This document shows positions 10,685 through 23,126 of a stretch of 64,000 nucleotides of DNA, one piece after another. Positions within the stretch are counted from its first letter, which is position 1, and each line of letters starts with the position of its first letter. A program made the position numbers and the translations under genes. The stretch is from Ancylostoma caninum (lineage: Eukaryota > Nematoda > Chromadorea > Rhabditida > Ancylostomatidae), in assembly GCA_037903475.1 (NCBI GenBank), contig JBAJFG010000445.1:558001-622000 (forward strand). Direction: 5' to 3'. The notes below the pieces were generated by a model. It was not told the DNA's origin, ran no database searches, and saw only the letters and a program-made list of their open reading frames with translations.

Positions 10685-13600
10685 CTATGGAAACAATACT
10701 CTATGTGCGCGCCCTCCATTTATACATTTCCCTGTCGCTAATGCATTCCGTCGTTCAGCAGCACTTCGCCTTCTTCGAGGTCCAGAGATCACTGCCTGGT
10801 AACTCTTCGACCGATAGTATCCGCTTATGGTGTTATGACATTGAGCTCCACCCTGATCGATGGGTAGAAGCAATGAATTCATGTAGTGACCACGAGACTG
10901 TCTAAAGTCTTCGACAAAGATATTCAAATCATTTGACGCATTTGACGTCTTGAGCGTTTCAAACATTTTCCTAGAACATAGTGTTGTTGTTAACCGATGA
11001 CGTTTTTCGCAAACATTTTCGCCTTGTTACTTTTTGTTTCCTTCCTTACCTGCAGTTGCGGTCCGGTATTGAGATCAGTAAGTGTTATAGCACGACCCTT
11101 AGGTTGTTGGAAGACGTCAATGTTAGGAACGAGTCCTTGAGCAATAGCGAAACTTCCGGCAGTTACTCCAACAGAAACGTCAGACACCTTCGACCTCTGC
11201 CCGAGAGTGGAAAGACGGTTCTCCAAGAGGGTGAGGATACCTGAATGCATGACATCATTCCTGTAGCAATGCATTTGATTTTGATTTATTGCGGGTTATT
11301 TACAACGCTATGGATATAAATTTAGATATGATACGAGTTCTGATTGAGCAGTTACCATTAGTAAGAAAATGTATAGTAGTCATGTTGATCTATGCTACAC
11401 ATACCTTGGACCTAACAGAACGTTCGAACAGTAATCGATGATTTCTTAAAGGCAGTACTCGCGAAATTTCCGTTTGGGAAAACTCTCCGCGGTTTTGAGT
11501 GTCATCGAACTCATAGGTGATGATGAAGTAGTGCGAAACGCGTGATAGATCAGCGAAAACGGGCGCTGCCTTTCATGTGCTCCATTGTGCACCTGTTTAC
11601 CTCCGTGGGCGCAGCGTGCTGATGTCCCACGTTTGTCCACAAGTGCTTTGATGAGTTTTCGCACGAGCGGACAGAAACGTCCACAATGACATCAGCTTCC
11701 GTGTCTATATGTTCGGTAGGTAAAAGGTAGGTAAAAATTCTTGATGTTCTACATATTCGATGTGAAAATTTCTGTACTGCCTTTAAGGGGATCAACAATT
11801 GCAGCTAAATCTGTTCATCAAACCAGTCTCACCTATGGTTGCCTTTTCCACGCTTTGATAAGTTGAACTGTTTACGACCTTCATTAGTGGCATTCCAAAG
11901 AAGAAGAGAATAGTGATGACTGGGTCGAACTAAACGAGTGAAACTGCACAATGCTTGTATTGCGAAAATACTTCGATGGAGAAATAATAGAAAATTTCCC
12001 CTCGAAATGCGACTTACCGTGACATTGTTTGGCATAACGTCTCCCAACCCAATCGTCGAGATCGAAATGAATGAAAAGTAGAAAGAATTAAAGTAATCAA
12101 TGCCAGTGTTCTTTGGCCCGGAGAGCGTGTCATACACGAAGATGAAAGTGGTTGTCCCCATAAGGTACACTTCAAACAATCAGTTTAACGTTCAGGTTAT
12201 CAGAACTTTCAAGAAATCATGTGGTGCCTCACCGAACATGATGAGCATACATAGAACCACCGGTAGCGTAAAAATTTCGCCGTCTTGCACGGCAGTTTTT
12301 GAACGGAATTTCCTGAAAAAAAAACTGTTCCAGTTTCTCCTGCAGTAGACCGACCATCTGACCGCTAGTTAGTCATCTCCATATACATATTTGATTAATG
12401 TTCATTCAGCTACACTTCTACAATAAAGCTCACCTCCAGCGGATAACACATTTCGCGTAAATGTTCGTCACAATGAGCAGCGTCCAGTTTCCAAGATGTC
12501 GAATTATGACAAGAGTGAGAGGTACAAATATAAACCCGTAGATGATCACACAACTCTTGCCAAGCGTCGACTCAGGAGCGATTGAGCCTATATAGAAAAT
12601 TGGATAGGAAGTGGCACTGTCGTAACACGAACGATCCCACCGTCTTACCATATCCAGTTGTAGTAAAAACGTTCATAGAGAAGAAGAAACTGCTGCCAAA
12701 CGTCCACTTCAGATTCTTCCCATCTTCTGCTTTATAGAACGTGCTGTCTTGATATGCAGACTCTTGTTTAAGCAAAGTGATGTAGGCTAGCTGAAATTGC
12801 ATTGCTACACACTGTGCAAGCAGCGAGAAGGGAAACGTTGTGTTGGATAGCTAACATAGTAGCTGCTGCATAGATAATGAATACACGTACTTTTTTAAAT
12901 ATTTGATAACGCGGTTTCAAACAGTGGCAATTATAGGGTACAAGAAGGTATTACCCACATGTTTCTCTTTCATTTCCTTTTAAAGATTTCTTTTAGTTTT
13001 CATCGGTCATTTATGATTAGAATCATCAGCCTAACTCATATTACGGCTAACACTCACGAATGAATCATAACCCGAGGCAAGCCGGGCCCACCGTTATGTA
13101 TGAATGAGTGAACCTTGAGAATCAAGAAAATGTCTCAGATAAAACCGGCCCCCATCGCATTCAAGTCAGTTTCACAGAGGTCCTCTCCTTTAATAATATA
13201 AAAGCAAATGAGAGAATTTTTCTAGGAGGGAGGGATCACACTTAACTCAGTTTCAGCCTTTTTCAATGCCGCTAATACGTCATCAAAGGAAACCTGCAGT
13301 TTCTAATCAAAGCAGCTCTTGTTGCCACCTATTTGTATGTGCGCCATATGTACATGGCTAATTCCATTACTTTATTGGCTCTCGTTTGACAGGCCAAAAA
13401 GGGCATCAGCGTTTCCATCCCCCGGCCTTATACATGCGATGGAAAAGGAAAGGCTGGTGGGGTGAGAAGAACAAAAGGAAAGACAGAAACTGACCTGGAG
13501 ATATTCCACCATTGTTTCCACATCCACCGTTTTGTTTGGATCGTTTACAGTTGACGTCATCTCTTCAGCAATGTTGCGAATTGTCGTGTCCAGCGCTGCT

Positions 13601-16600
13601 TTTCTTATCCTTACCATCTGGAAATGGAGGCTATGAGACGAGTCATGGATAAGAAACGGAAATTGAATAGAAAAATTTGAGAGAATCCTGGATGAGATGT
13701 TCGGGGCAGAGATGAGAACGAAATGTTTTGGTAGACTGAAGGCACAGTCTCACCTCGGAGTTGGTTCCGTGGTTTCGTATTTCTAGAATTGCCAAGACTC
13801 GCGCTGATTACTAAAGCATTCACATTTTCGAATACGAGCTCCAGAATCCTAGTTCTTTTCTTCTTCGAGTCCGTTCATTCGGGAATAACTTTGGAAAAGA
13901 TAGTTTGAGTACGAGATTTTTAAAGCAAACGTTCCCTTGCTGATAGCACTCCCCTCGAACGTGTTCTATGATGAGCTTTCACCAGGGGCGCGCATAGTGG
14001 GATTTCCTGCTTCGGTCTTTTTTATCTACTTTTACTTACTTTTCCTACTTTCACGGTACAGGCGAACATCTTGATAGCCTTTTTTCGTGACAGTTCTTCA
14101 AAGATAACCTTCTCTCACCAGTGGCGGAGGCAGGGGGGGGGATGCACGCCCTCCCCCCGAGCATAGATCGCCAAATTTTTGAAATTACTTTGCAACACAA
14201 GCAAAAATCTTGTTTTAGTTTATTTTCATTTGTTCATTTTTATTTTTTTAATACAATTCCTATTAATTATTTGTCACATAATTAACATTTTTATTGACTT
14301 GCGTCCTTTCGGGACGCTAGAAAGTGAGGTGGGGCAGCCACCTGGGGTATGTGCAAAAGCTTCACACGCGCGAAATGCTTAGAAAATTAGCAAACAAGCA
14401 AAAATAATCATTAATTGAGCTCAAATACAAAATCCTTCTTATGAGTTGCGTATATTCTCTGGGCTTGGTCGTCTCATCAGGCTTCGAGTCTTCTCGCGAT
14501 CCTAACATTGCTTGCAAATTCTTAATCACGCGTCTACATGTAAAGCTAATTTCCGATGCAATAATACTGCCTACTATTTTGCACATTTCTTACAAGCCTA
14601 TGGACCCGGTATGAGCGGGCACTTTCAATTCTGCGCAGGAGTATCTTTCACATGGCTATGGTACTTGTGAATAACGCAGTGTAACCAATGCCAATAATCA
14701 GCTGAAATGATTCAAGCTTTACGTTGCTGAGATAGTCTAACTGATGAGCTTCTGCTTCAATATACAGGGAGGAAGAAGAGGTGGTCGACTGAGACACAAA
14801 TGAGTGCGTAGCGTGCCCCTACTCCACCGGGTGACGTGCATCTTGGTGTTTCCCCACTATTGGGCCATGACAGACCCATTTTCCATCCGTGCACCCATAT
14901 CCAGGCGCTTTCCCCACTTTTGAGCCAGGGAAGACCAATTCTCCATTCATGGATCTGTATCCTGGTGTTTCTCCCTCTGTTGGGCCAATCCATCTGTGGG
15001 ACTCGTGTCTCAGCGTTTTCCCCAAAATTAGGCTCCCTGCGGACAGATTCTCCATCGATGGATCCATACCCTGCCGTTTTCCCTTGGGCTACGGCCGACT
15101 CCTTCTCGATCGGTGGACACCAGTGGCGGACGCAGAAAGTGGGCGGGAGGGGGAGTGGGAAAAAAAGTGGGGTCTCCGCCGTTTTGGGGACCCAGACGAA
15201 AAATAAAATTAATAAAAATATTAATTATAATAATAAATAATTAATAAAAATTATATTAAATAATGTTAAAAATAAACGAGTAAAAATAAACTAAAGTAAT
15301 TTCAAAATTTTGCCAACCCATTCTCGGGGGGCGCCCTCCCCTCTGTGTCCGCCACTGGTGGATACCTATCCTGATGTTTTTCTGAACTACGGGGCCCCAG
15401 TACATATGTCCGTCATCAGTGCACCCGCACTCCTCGTAAATCTCGAAAAAACATGGAAGAAAGTTAGGAAATATTTAGAAAGTTTGATCAGTTGCACAAC
15501 TGGTTCTAGAAAATGTCACAACAGCTTATAATGACGTGTTCTTCGTTCGTTCATCCTGTGTATTCGCTTATAGTACCCTTCTTAAAAACAGCTCCTCAAC
15601 CTGCATAATCCCCATGGGACCTCAACAATGAGAGGAGCGCAAAGAGCACATCTTACATAAGGAAACCGAGTGAATCCTATCGCTACGGCCTCCACTCATC
15701 CTTTCGGAGTGATTCACGTCCAGCGTTCCAGAATTGAATGAGATAACCGACGAAGCTCCATCAGAGGGGCTACTCTGCTCCATACATTGCTGCTATGCAT
15801 CGTCAAATCGTTGTAAACACTGTCTCGCCCAGAGGGGAATGAGATAAACGACGAAGCTCCATCAGAGGGGCTACCCTGCTCCGTACATTGCTGCTACGCA
15901 TCGTCAAATCGTTGTAAACACTGTCTCGCCCAGAGGGCTCGAGACTGCTAGCCGCTGGTCCCACCGCGAAATCCCAAATGCACCAGACTTCCACCACGTC
16001 TATGCAGCTATGACGAAACATCAGTCGAATGCCCCGTCAGCTGCGCATCCTCGCGAGCCACAGTCTATACGTGAGCCTCACGGCTAAAGCATGCGATCAC
16101 GTGCTATTCCCCCTACGCCTGCGCTCTAGGAAATTTTGTTGCACTACCATGATTTATATGAGAGGATTTTACTTTCCGTCTGGGTCCCCAAAACGGTGGA
16201 GACCCCACTTTTTTCCTACGCCCCTTCCCCCCCCCCTCCCGCCCACTTTCTGCGTCCGCCAATGTCTCCCACATACCTACAATTAGTTTATAAAATTTTA
16301 TAGACCATGATGTGCACTAGACATGGATATGCAAGTGCAACGCGAGACAGAAAACGAACAGTGATGCGACTCCGGGTGTCGTTGTACTCAGCCCTTAACT
16401 TCAAACCCTGCTCCACGCATCATTGAAAGTTTGACCCGTCGAAAACTGCCTGGCCAGAACATTTAGTGCCGAACAGCTGAAACAACGTTTGCTAACCATG
16501 GCACGTCCTCTCATCTCGACCCGTTAAAACTACCATATCATTTCGAAACAACAGCACGCAAGTATTTTTGACGCACCCTGAAGGTGTCGACAAAGTTAGA

Positions 16601-17288
16601 CCGCTTCCACAAAAATTACGTATTATTCCCATTTTAATTTTTTATCTGTGGCGTCCTAAACGTGTGCTGAAAATAACATCCTGAGCAGTGTTGGATTGGA
16701 GAAAACGTGATCATGAAAATCTCACCTTCTGCTCATAATTCGACTCAATGAAGAAGAAAAGCGTTGCGCCAAGAAGTGTGTACACCAGCACAAGTACGAG
16801 AAGGCAAATATGCTGGAATCCGAACACCTTGGGATTACTGAGTATGAAAAATATCCATTTTCGGAGCCCTGAAAGTTTTTGAAGCTCACTATATCTGGCA
16901 ACACATCTAGTGGGAAATTCTATGAAAGTCGTCCGTACTCTGTACGAAGCCCACTCTGCTATCATCTTTGCCCTTATCACGGCAGGTATTGTTCACCGAA
17001 GGGTGCACTGTATTTTCTGGAATCTTCCCATTCTCTGGAAAATAGCCTATTTTTCCCATTCCTGTAGTTCTGGGTGAAGCACCTACTCGGTCGGGGTTCA
17101 AATAGCCGTTGTCCTGTCCTTGCCGTAAATGTCAGGGGCTCCTCAATTGGTTGTGGTTCCTTCTTCGGTGCCTGTGGCTGTGAATCTTTTTCGGTTGTGG
17201 TTGTTGGATCTGGCAGGGCATGTTCCAAAGCGTATTGTCTGCAAACGATGAATGAGTTATTCCCTAGTAGATGACTTCGAGGATCCAT
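10685..17288 (-). CDS. TWK-type two-pore-domain potassium channel, ten exons
   Basis: Minus-strand exons: 17288-17083, 16939-16726, 13617-13495, 12790-12649, 12587-12434, 12312-12233, 12169-12018, 11929-11833, 11240-11050 and 10795-10685 (stop). All donors are GT, all acceptors AG, phases agree, and the sum is 1470 nt (489 residues). TM1 lies at residues ~106-134 (VFGFQHICLLVLVLVYTLLG). Filter 1 is TTGYG (~226-230), formed across an exon junction. TM2/TM3 occupy ~235-330, filter 2 is TIGLGD (~345-350), and TM4 is ITILFFFGMPLMKVVN (~361-377), followed by TLLENRL and a ~95-residue tail ending in a basic stretch. Family knowledge: a dimeric K+ leak channel in the plasma membrane. Exons 2-9 are secure; the first exon, its start codon and the last exon are inferred. 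The 3.1-kb intron 2 contains nested transposons. Which C. elegans twk gene is closest cannot be told. Confidence 0.82.
11450..11782. mobile_element. piggyBac-like MITE (TTAA target) in a channel intron
   Basis: AGGCAGTAC at 11450 and its complement ending at 11782 form 9-bp perfect terminal repeats, extended imperfectly (GAAATTTC). TTAA lies on both sides (11446-11449, 11783-11786). It lies in the intron between exons 8 and 9. No coding capacity. TTAA duplication suggests the piggyBac superfamily, but the TIR does not start with the usual CCC. Confidence 0.55.
14825..15110. repeat. Degenerate ~60-bp tandem repeat inside Helitron copy H1
   Basis: About four to five diverged units share the core TTTCCCCACT.TTG.GCCA and CCATC..TGGA.CC.TATCC. 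They align along their length with the 59-bp unit of the large array at 30258-32915. Confidence 0.7.
15121..15357 (+). mobile_element. hAT-type MITE inserted in Helitron copy H1
   Basis: 237 bp. Ends are CAGTGGCGGACGCAGA and the complement of CAGTGGCGGACACAGA, with an AT-rich middle. Target duplication GTGGACAC (15113-15120) / GTGGATAC (15358-15365). The empty site is seen in Helitron copy H4 at 61274-61281 as a single GTGGACAC within otherwise matching sequence. Confidence 0.9.
15736..15937. repeat. 101-bp tandem duplication in H1
   Basis: Two units, 15736-15836 and 15837-15937, nearly identical, each from GAATGAGATAA to TCTCGCCCAGAGGG. Copy H4 has a single unit near 61676-61770. Confidence 0.85.
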
Positions 17289-18648
17289 AAAGAGTTATCT
17301 CCTGGTGGCTAGCAGAAGCGAGGCTGAGGCTCCACGGAATAAAAGCGCATTTTTGGTACAGGGCTGGCATGCATCACTGGACTTAAGAAATGTAAACGTG
17401 TTAACGTCCTCACGGCCTGAATGCATCACTGGGGTTATCCAGGGTAGACGTGTTGGCACCAGTGCTAACTTGGAGTAAATTTAGCGGTGTCTCTCAGTGA
17501 TGCAGGCAGCGCAAATTCACTCATTGCGTAGCACCAGCTAAAATGTTTACCTTTAGCGCAACAGCTTACATATTTGCAGCAGCAACAGCTTACATCACAG
17601 CTGTAGATATGAGACTACCCATCCTTCCAATATCCGATGCGTGAATGCGTTACATTATGACATTACTCAGCCGTAATCTTTGGATGGCACTATGAACTCT
17701 GGCTAAATCTTCCTGCATCTCAATTTTGTCGTTATCCAGCTGCTAAACAATCAATCATACGTGAGGAAATCAGCACAAGTAGAATCGGTGTGAGATTTTT
17801 TGGCAATGATGCGTGTCGGCCCAATAGTGCAGTCTACCGTTTAAGTGCACTGGCAACACATTTAACAAACCTGTGTTTTTGAGCGATATAATTTTTCTTA
17901 CATATTTCGGCCTTAGAAAAAGCGAATGTCTATAGAATAAGAAGTGGGGATTTGAATCAGGCACGTTTCTTCTCACTCATTCAAACCATCACAAAGACCG
18001 TGCACCTGTTTGGAGTCTCCGCCGGGAAGCAAGAAGAAATATGCAGTACAGTTTCACAGACGCTAGTGGGTGAAGTCGCTCGGTTCTGCCAGAGGAGAAC
18101 TTTGCTAAGTGATGAGCGGACGAGAGATGGTCTTCGAAGGACGCAGATGACGAAAGGCGTTCGCTTGGCACGCGCGAGAACAATCTTCACCAGCAAGAAA
18201 TACGAATCAGCATCAGTTGGGCTTCGTCGATGGCTGCTGTCAACAGCTGCGGTATCTGAGGGAGAGAAGGACGGCGTCCATTGAAAGTGAGGCCATAACG
18301 GGCATTCTTGCTGATGTGGTCATGCACCATCCGAACATTTATGAGGTAACCCTTGTCGCTCATCGTTCTGGTTTCCTTGTCGAGCTCGACCGTCGACTGG
18401 TTGTGATGTTGCGCTAGGCGCGACCATCATGTTCGCTGGACGCGCGCACCGACCTCGCTTGTCGCGCGCGCCAATGTCGATAGTCCCCAGGCATTACCCG
18501 CGCGGCCAACAAGATTGTTGTGCGCGCCCACCGGGAATTTGTCTGAGTAACGTTTCCGTATGGCCGCTACTAATGTACGCTCCGCACGAGCCTGAGCCAG
18601 TGGCTGACGCAAACCGTTGAGTTTCTTCTGGAACTTCATTTTGTTGAA
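17289..18648. other. Upstream of the channel gene; no recognisable feature
   Basis: It presumably contains the 5' region of the channel gene. No TATA box or trans-splice acceptor could be assigned with confidence. A GC-rich CGCGCG tract lies at about 18420-18480. Confidence 0.4.
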
Positions 18649-20774
18649 CTAGCGCAACTGGACGCCAGAAAGGGGGGTAGGGCAGCCATTTGAGGTATGT
18701 GCTAAACCTTCAAACGTTCGAAGTCCTCAGAAAATTAAGAAGATGCAAATCTAATAATTAACAACTCCTAAAAGCGAAATCTGTCTTGAGCGGTGCGAAT
18801 ATTCTACCAGTTGGTCTCCTCGGCTATACATATCCATCATATCATATGACGTTTTCCTGCAAATGGGCACAGACGTGTCCTCCTCAATCGGCGAACTTCC
18901 ACATATCCGGGAATTTTCTTCAGTAGTGGGCACCAGAACAACCCTCCTTGATCGACGGACCTGTATATCAGCGTTTTGCGCAGTACTTTCGCAACCTCCT
19001 CCATCGAAGGACAAATATGCAGTCGTGGCGAAAAAGGTATGATCACCGCCATTTCAACAAGAGGATTTTGCGCTATAACTCACTTCTGGATTGAGCTCTC
19101 CAGATGAAATGTGGATATGTGTTGAAGCTTTATGGGTGCTTCATACCAGCTGCTTATCTAGACGGAAACTCAATTCTTGTGACTTTATTAAGCTTAAACA
19201 TCAATTTTCCAGGCTTCCATTGACTTCGTCTCTTCACTTCCGCTTTCCTAGGAAAATGAAGAGTTGATACATATTAGGAATGTGGCGATACAAACGAGGG
19301 ACAATCATATTGATGAAAGTGGTGAAATGGACTTGGAACTCGATAGTTCTGTTGAAACCAGTTTGCGTCAATGTTATGCAAGAAAGGGTACTTCGACCCT
19401 CATCATATCCTACAATTTCGGCCGAATAGCTTCATCCCAAATTATGTTAAGATCAAAAGATTCGCCCTCAACATCCACTGATCATATCTTTTTGACCGCG
19501 ACTGTATGTAGTAGCAACACTATCGGAACCCGGCATCACCTGTGCGCCATCGGTGCATGCGCACCCATTCTAACTTTCGAGGACGATGGAAGAAAGTTAA
19601 GGAATCCTCCTATGAAATAATCGAGAAAGTTTGGAGAACCATATAGTTTTATTATTATTATTTATTACGCCACTCAAGGTATAGTTGGTTATGAACAGTA
19701 TCAATGAGGGGTGGTGCAATAGTGATATCGTGTGATAATGCGTTCATCCTACGTATTGTCCTTGTCACCACGGAACAAACGTCTGCAGCAGCACGGCCAC
19801 GGCAGAGGCCGCCGCGCAGCTGCGGCGCAACACCGCCGCGAGGCTGTTGCGGGCGGCGTGGCGGGCATTTTGCCAGTCTTGCCAAGCTGCTGATTTATCG
19901 ATTACCTCATTGCCGCCGGATTTCCTCTGTTTTTGTTCGTTTTTCTTAGAGTTTTTCACATTTTCTTTCCTGTCTCGTTGATTTTCCATTCATTCCAGGC
20001 CAGAAGGGATGTTGAGCTAACATCACTTTATAGTGCAAACCATTTATGTTTATTTATGCATGTTTGCTGGTATCAAGTCACGATCCAAAGCACAAATACG
20101 CATAGAGATTTCAATTCACCTTCATTCGACTTCATCCCACCGAAGGCAAGGTCTAAGCGATTGTCTTATTCACTTCTAACCCGGTAAAAATTGCATTCTC
20201 TACAGAATGAACACAGCACTGAGAAATGAATTTGTTGTCCTATAAAACACTTCCAAGCAGGAGATTCTGGTGCAGCTATGCCGACTATGTTGAATTCCGA
20301 CGAATGCAAAAGAAAGAAGTTTTAGAGATCACCAACAGTGGCATCCTAATGCTCTGTCAAATTTTGAAAACGTTTGTTCCGTGGTGACAGAGACTATACG
20401 TATGTGAGTACCGTCTGCTTCAAGAGGATAAAGAGAATCGGTGGCTGCAGCATTGAGTCTGAACCTGGACAGGGGATGCGCTTTATGTGTTCGGCTGAGA
20501 GGTATGACTTGGCATTATCGATACTCTGCTCACGCGTAGGCTGTGGGACTGCCATCAAAGGACGCTGGTCCTACCGCGAAATCCTGAATGCACCCGACTT
20601 TCACTACGTCTATGCACCTATGACGAAACATCAACCGAATGCCTCGTCAGCTCCGGATCCTCGCGAGCACTGTCCATAATGGAGCCTCATGATGAATGCA
20701 GGCGATCACGTGCTGTCCCCCTCCACGTCTGCTCTAAAAAATTTTGCTGCGCTGCTAGGATTTTTATGGAAGGA
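18649..20774 (-). mobile_element. Helitron-like element, copy H2 (diverged)
   Basis: It begins CTAGCGCAACTGGACGCCAG (worn hairpin), then AAAGG.GGGT.GGGCAGCCATTTGAGGTATGTGC as in the other copies, followed by weak ~60-bp repeats at about 18880-19010. The distal part (20560-20774) matches H1 and H4: CACGTGCT, TATGGAAGGA. Minus-strand ends are A|TCCTTCC and CTAG|T. The middle (19030-20350) is poorly conserved and may hold other insertions. Confidence 0.65.
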
Positions 20775-21788
20775 TCTCGAGAATAAATCAGGCCTCAATT
20801 TTCCATCAGCAGTTGAATGCATCTTTGTAACACAAATCGGGGAAAAATCCTCATCTAAAGTGCGTGCCTACTGTTTGCAAGCGCCATGATTCCTTTTTCT
20901 CTCAATTTTTAAGGTATGCTCACGATTCCTGTTCCTCAACAAGGTGCACAAGGTGACTGAATAACTGCACACAAATATTATTCATTGGTACAATGAGGTG
21001 ATGACGTAAATACGTATAATATTACAGAAGTACTCCAATTTGAGATTTAAATGCAGTGATCCCACTCAGGAGCATTATTCAAAGGAGCGAAGTTATGGAT
21101 CAAAGGAGAACTCTATGTATAAGTACAATATATCTTCGACTGAGTCCTGACTCTAGAGCCTCTGAAACGAATTTTAAACCTTCATCAATTGATGACCCAA
21201 AATTGGTGGCGTGTTAGTGGCCAGCACTGTGTATGCAGACTCGTTCCGACTGCATGGCACACATTTCGACCGAACCATTTCTGCAATTCCGAGTATTCGA
21301 ACCCTCTAAATTCAAGGCAGTTATATTCTGCAGTAGTTAGCTCTTACTACCCTATTTCTCTTACTTTTAGGGTGTATTGGGATATAAAGTGGTGAAATTG
21401 GTTAGTTTCCCAAGTGCAAACTGCCTTTTTGAAATTATTTCAGGAAAAGACAGTTATTTTGGTTTTTATGAGTACCCCTTTTGTGCTTTATTGAGAATTG
21501 GATCTAAACTACTTACTCATTGAGCTGTGAACAAATTGAAGAGATCAGTGAAGCGCTGCTTTGCGAAGGTGGGATGGTACCTGAAACGAATTGATAAAAG
21601 AAGATACGCAAAGGTCAGTATGAAAAGAAAAATTGAGTAAGAAAAGGATTTTCGTAGCAATATAGGTGCATTGGACATAGGTACGCTCCGGCAGCGGTAT
21701 TTATGCCCTTGATCGCACAAATCTACCTTATTTGTAATTTTGTATATTTGTTTTCCTTCCTGTGCCTTTTTCCCACGAAACACAGAAA
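20775..21788. other. No recognisable feature
   Basis: AT-rich, with short frames only. No repeat match within the window. Confidence 0.4.
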
Positions 21789-21790
21789 GT

Positions 21791-21965
21791 ATTAGGTTGG
21801 CCCGAGAAGTCCGAAACTACTGAAATTTTGTGGGCGCATCCAACTTCATTCAACTCTTCAAATAAAGCCATGTAATAGGTAACTTGAAAGATACGCTCAC
21901 CGTTTTCCAGCACACGAACTGATTTGAAACGTCCATTCCTCTTCACAGTATCCTTGTGCTCCTAA
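21791..21965 (-). mobile_element. One-ended mariner-like remnant
   Basis: TTAGGTTGGCCCGAGAAGTC at about 21794 resembles a mariner terminal repeat, and the adjoining ~150 bases hold a minus-strand frame. No opposite end was found. Classification rests on the TTAGGTTGG start alone. Confidence 0.35.
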
Positions 21966-22088
21966 AAGGTCTAGTGACCAGCTTCGTAGTACAGTTGGCA
22001 TTGAAGAATATATTAGATTTGTTCAAAATCAAGAGAGTGATAAGTCAAGAGGTTTAATATCCTAACAAAAGAGGGAGGAATGTATATA

Positions 22089-23124
22089 CAGGGTGCGGCA
22101 TATGTTCCCGGACAAGAACTTTTCTTTATATCTCACGTGAAAATGATCTAACCAAAGCGATTTTTATTATGATAACGTCAATCAGAAAGACTTTAAGAAC
22201 ATACATATTACGACTGATGCCCTATATGATTAGTTTTAGAATCATTGCAAGCCTACAAGCACCTTGCAGAATTTCGTGAAAAGGCCGCGGTGTATTTGAC
22301 AGCGATTTCACCCGAGAAATGGAGCAGCGGGAGTTTTGGAGGATAGAGGAATTCTGTAGGATTTACATAGGATACGTTTGGCGACTATACCTTCTTTCCC
22401 AAAGAACTGGAAACAGCAGAACAGCAGAACAGCCCATGGTCAAAGGTGGCTTTGTCTTTGCAGCCTGGCACTCCTGTCTCGAAACTTGTAGAGACGTTAA
22501 AGGCAAGATCCGGCCAAAATTCCATCTCCCGAATTTTTATTGGATTCGTAGCCCATGGCGACGCCTTGGACGAAAACTATAGAAAAATCTCTGAAAAGGT
22601 CCCACAGCTTTCCATCGACCAATGCGTTTGCGGGTTTGCGGCATTCGTGCTTTCAAATGACGTTATACGGCGGGCCCTACATGCTGTCTGTTGTGGCGTC
22701 GTAGGAAAAAAATTCGCATTCAAAGGACTAGTGGTCCGTTTGATGGGATGGGGAACGTTTCACGAAATGTTCATTGGGCCGCATGTATCTGAGCGTCCAT
22801 CGTCGTTCAGTATGCACGCGCGCAGCTTTTGTCGGTTGGAGCGTGTTTTCCTACGGCCACCGTAATCCTCGGACGTTTTGTCCCTTATTTAGCGGTGGAG
22901 CTTATATCGAAGTCTCAACCTTGTGTTACGTGCTACGCATATGTTTTGGACCTCAGAGAGCAAAAAATCTGCGTGGGCAAGATTCTGACCGGACCTTGCC
23001 TTTAAGTGCAGGGAGTACTTGCGATGGGGGACCCGAATGTCAGGCCCAGTGGGCTTCGCGGTCCTTCGATGAAGCAGAAATATGAAATCAAAATTTTTTG
23101 TCCGGGAACATAAGCCGCAGCCTG
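22089..23124. mobile_element. Tc1/mariner-superfamily element, non-autonomous or decayed
   Basis: Terminal inverted repeats CAGGGTGCGGCATATG (22089) and the complement of CAGGCTGCGGCTTATG (ending 23124) share TTCCCGGACAA and continue imperfectly to ~35 bp. TA lies at both edges (22087-22088, 23125-23126). Frames inside do not resemble a DD(E/D) transposase. An internal segment (22546-22690) recurs inverted at about 52190-52345. Confidence 0.75.
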
Positions 23125-23126
23125 TA

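Larger units (their letters stand above)
14298..16166 (-). mobile_element. Non-autonomous Helitron-like element, copy H1
   Basis: Boundaries are fixed by the split hAT MITE: host ...TTGA precedes 14298 and host TTTTAC follows 16166, with no duplication. Read on the minus strand, host A is followed by TCCTCTCATA and the element ends in a hairpin (GGACGC..GCGTCC) and CAAG followed by host T. The other copies end CTAG, so the rule A|TC...CTRR|T of Helitrons holds. Inside are an AT-rich block, degenerate ~60-bp tandem repeats (about 14825-15110), an inserted hAT MITE (15121-15357) and a 101-bp tandem duplication (15736-15937). No Rep/helicase coding sequence. The whole nest sits in intron 2 of the potassium channel gene. 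Confidence 0.82.
14119..16264 (-). mobile_element. hAT-type MITE split by a Helitron-like insertion
   Basis: Halves at 14119-14297 and 16167-16264 join into one complete copy in reverse orientation. The joint ...ATTTTTATTGA|TTTTACTTTCC matches the uninterrupted copy at 54772-55044. The outer end reads CAGTGGCGGAGGCAG and the far end TCTGCGTCCGCCAATG. An 8-bp duplication flanks it, TCTCTCAC (14111-14118) and TCTCCCAC (16265-16272), one mismatch. CAGTGGCGG ends plus 8-bp duplication are typical of hAT. Confidence 0.85.

Noticed and set aside
14836..15240. 134-codon plus-strand frame
   Set aside because: It lies across Helitron minisatellite and a hAT MITE; no protein-like conservation.
22446..22865. 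139-codon frame as transposase of the 22089-23124 element
   Set aside because: No DD(E/D) or helix-turn-helix pattern could be found; only similarity is to another repeat fragment.
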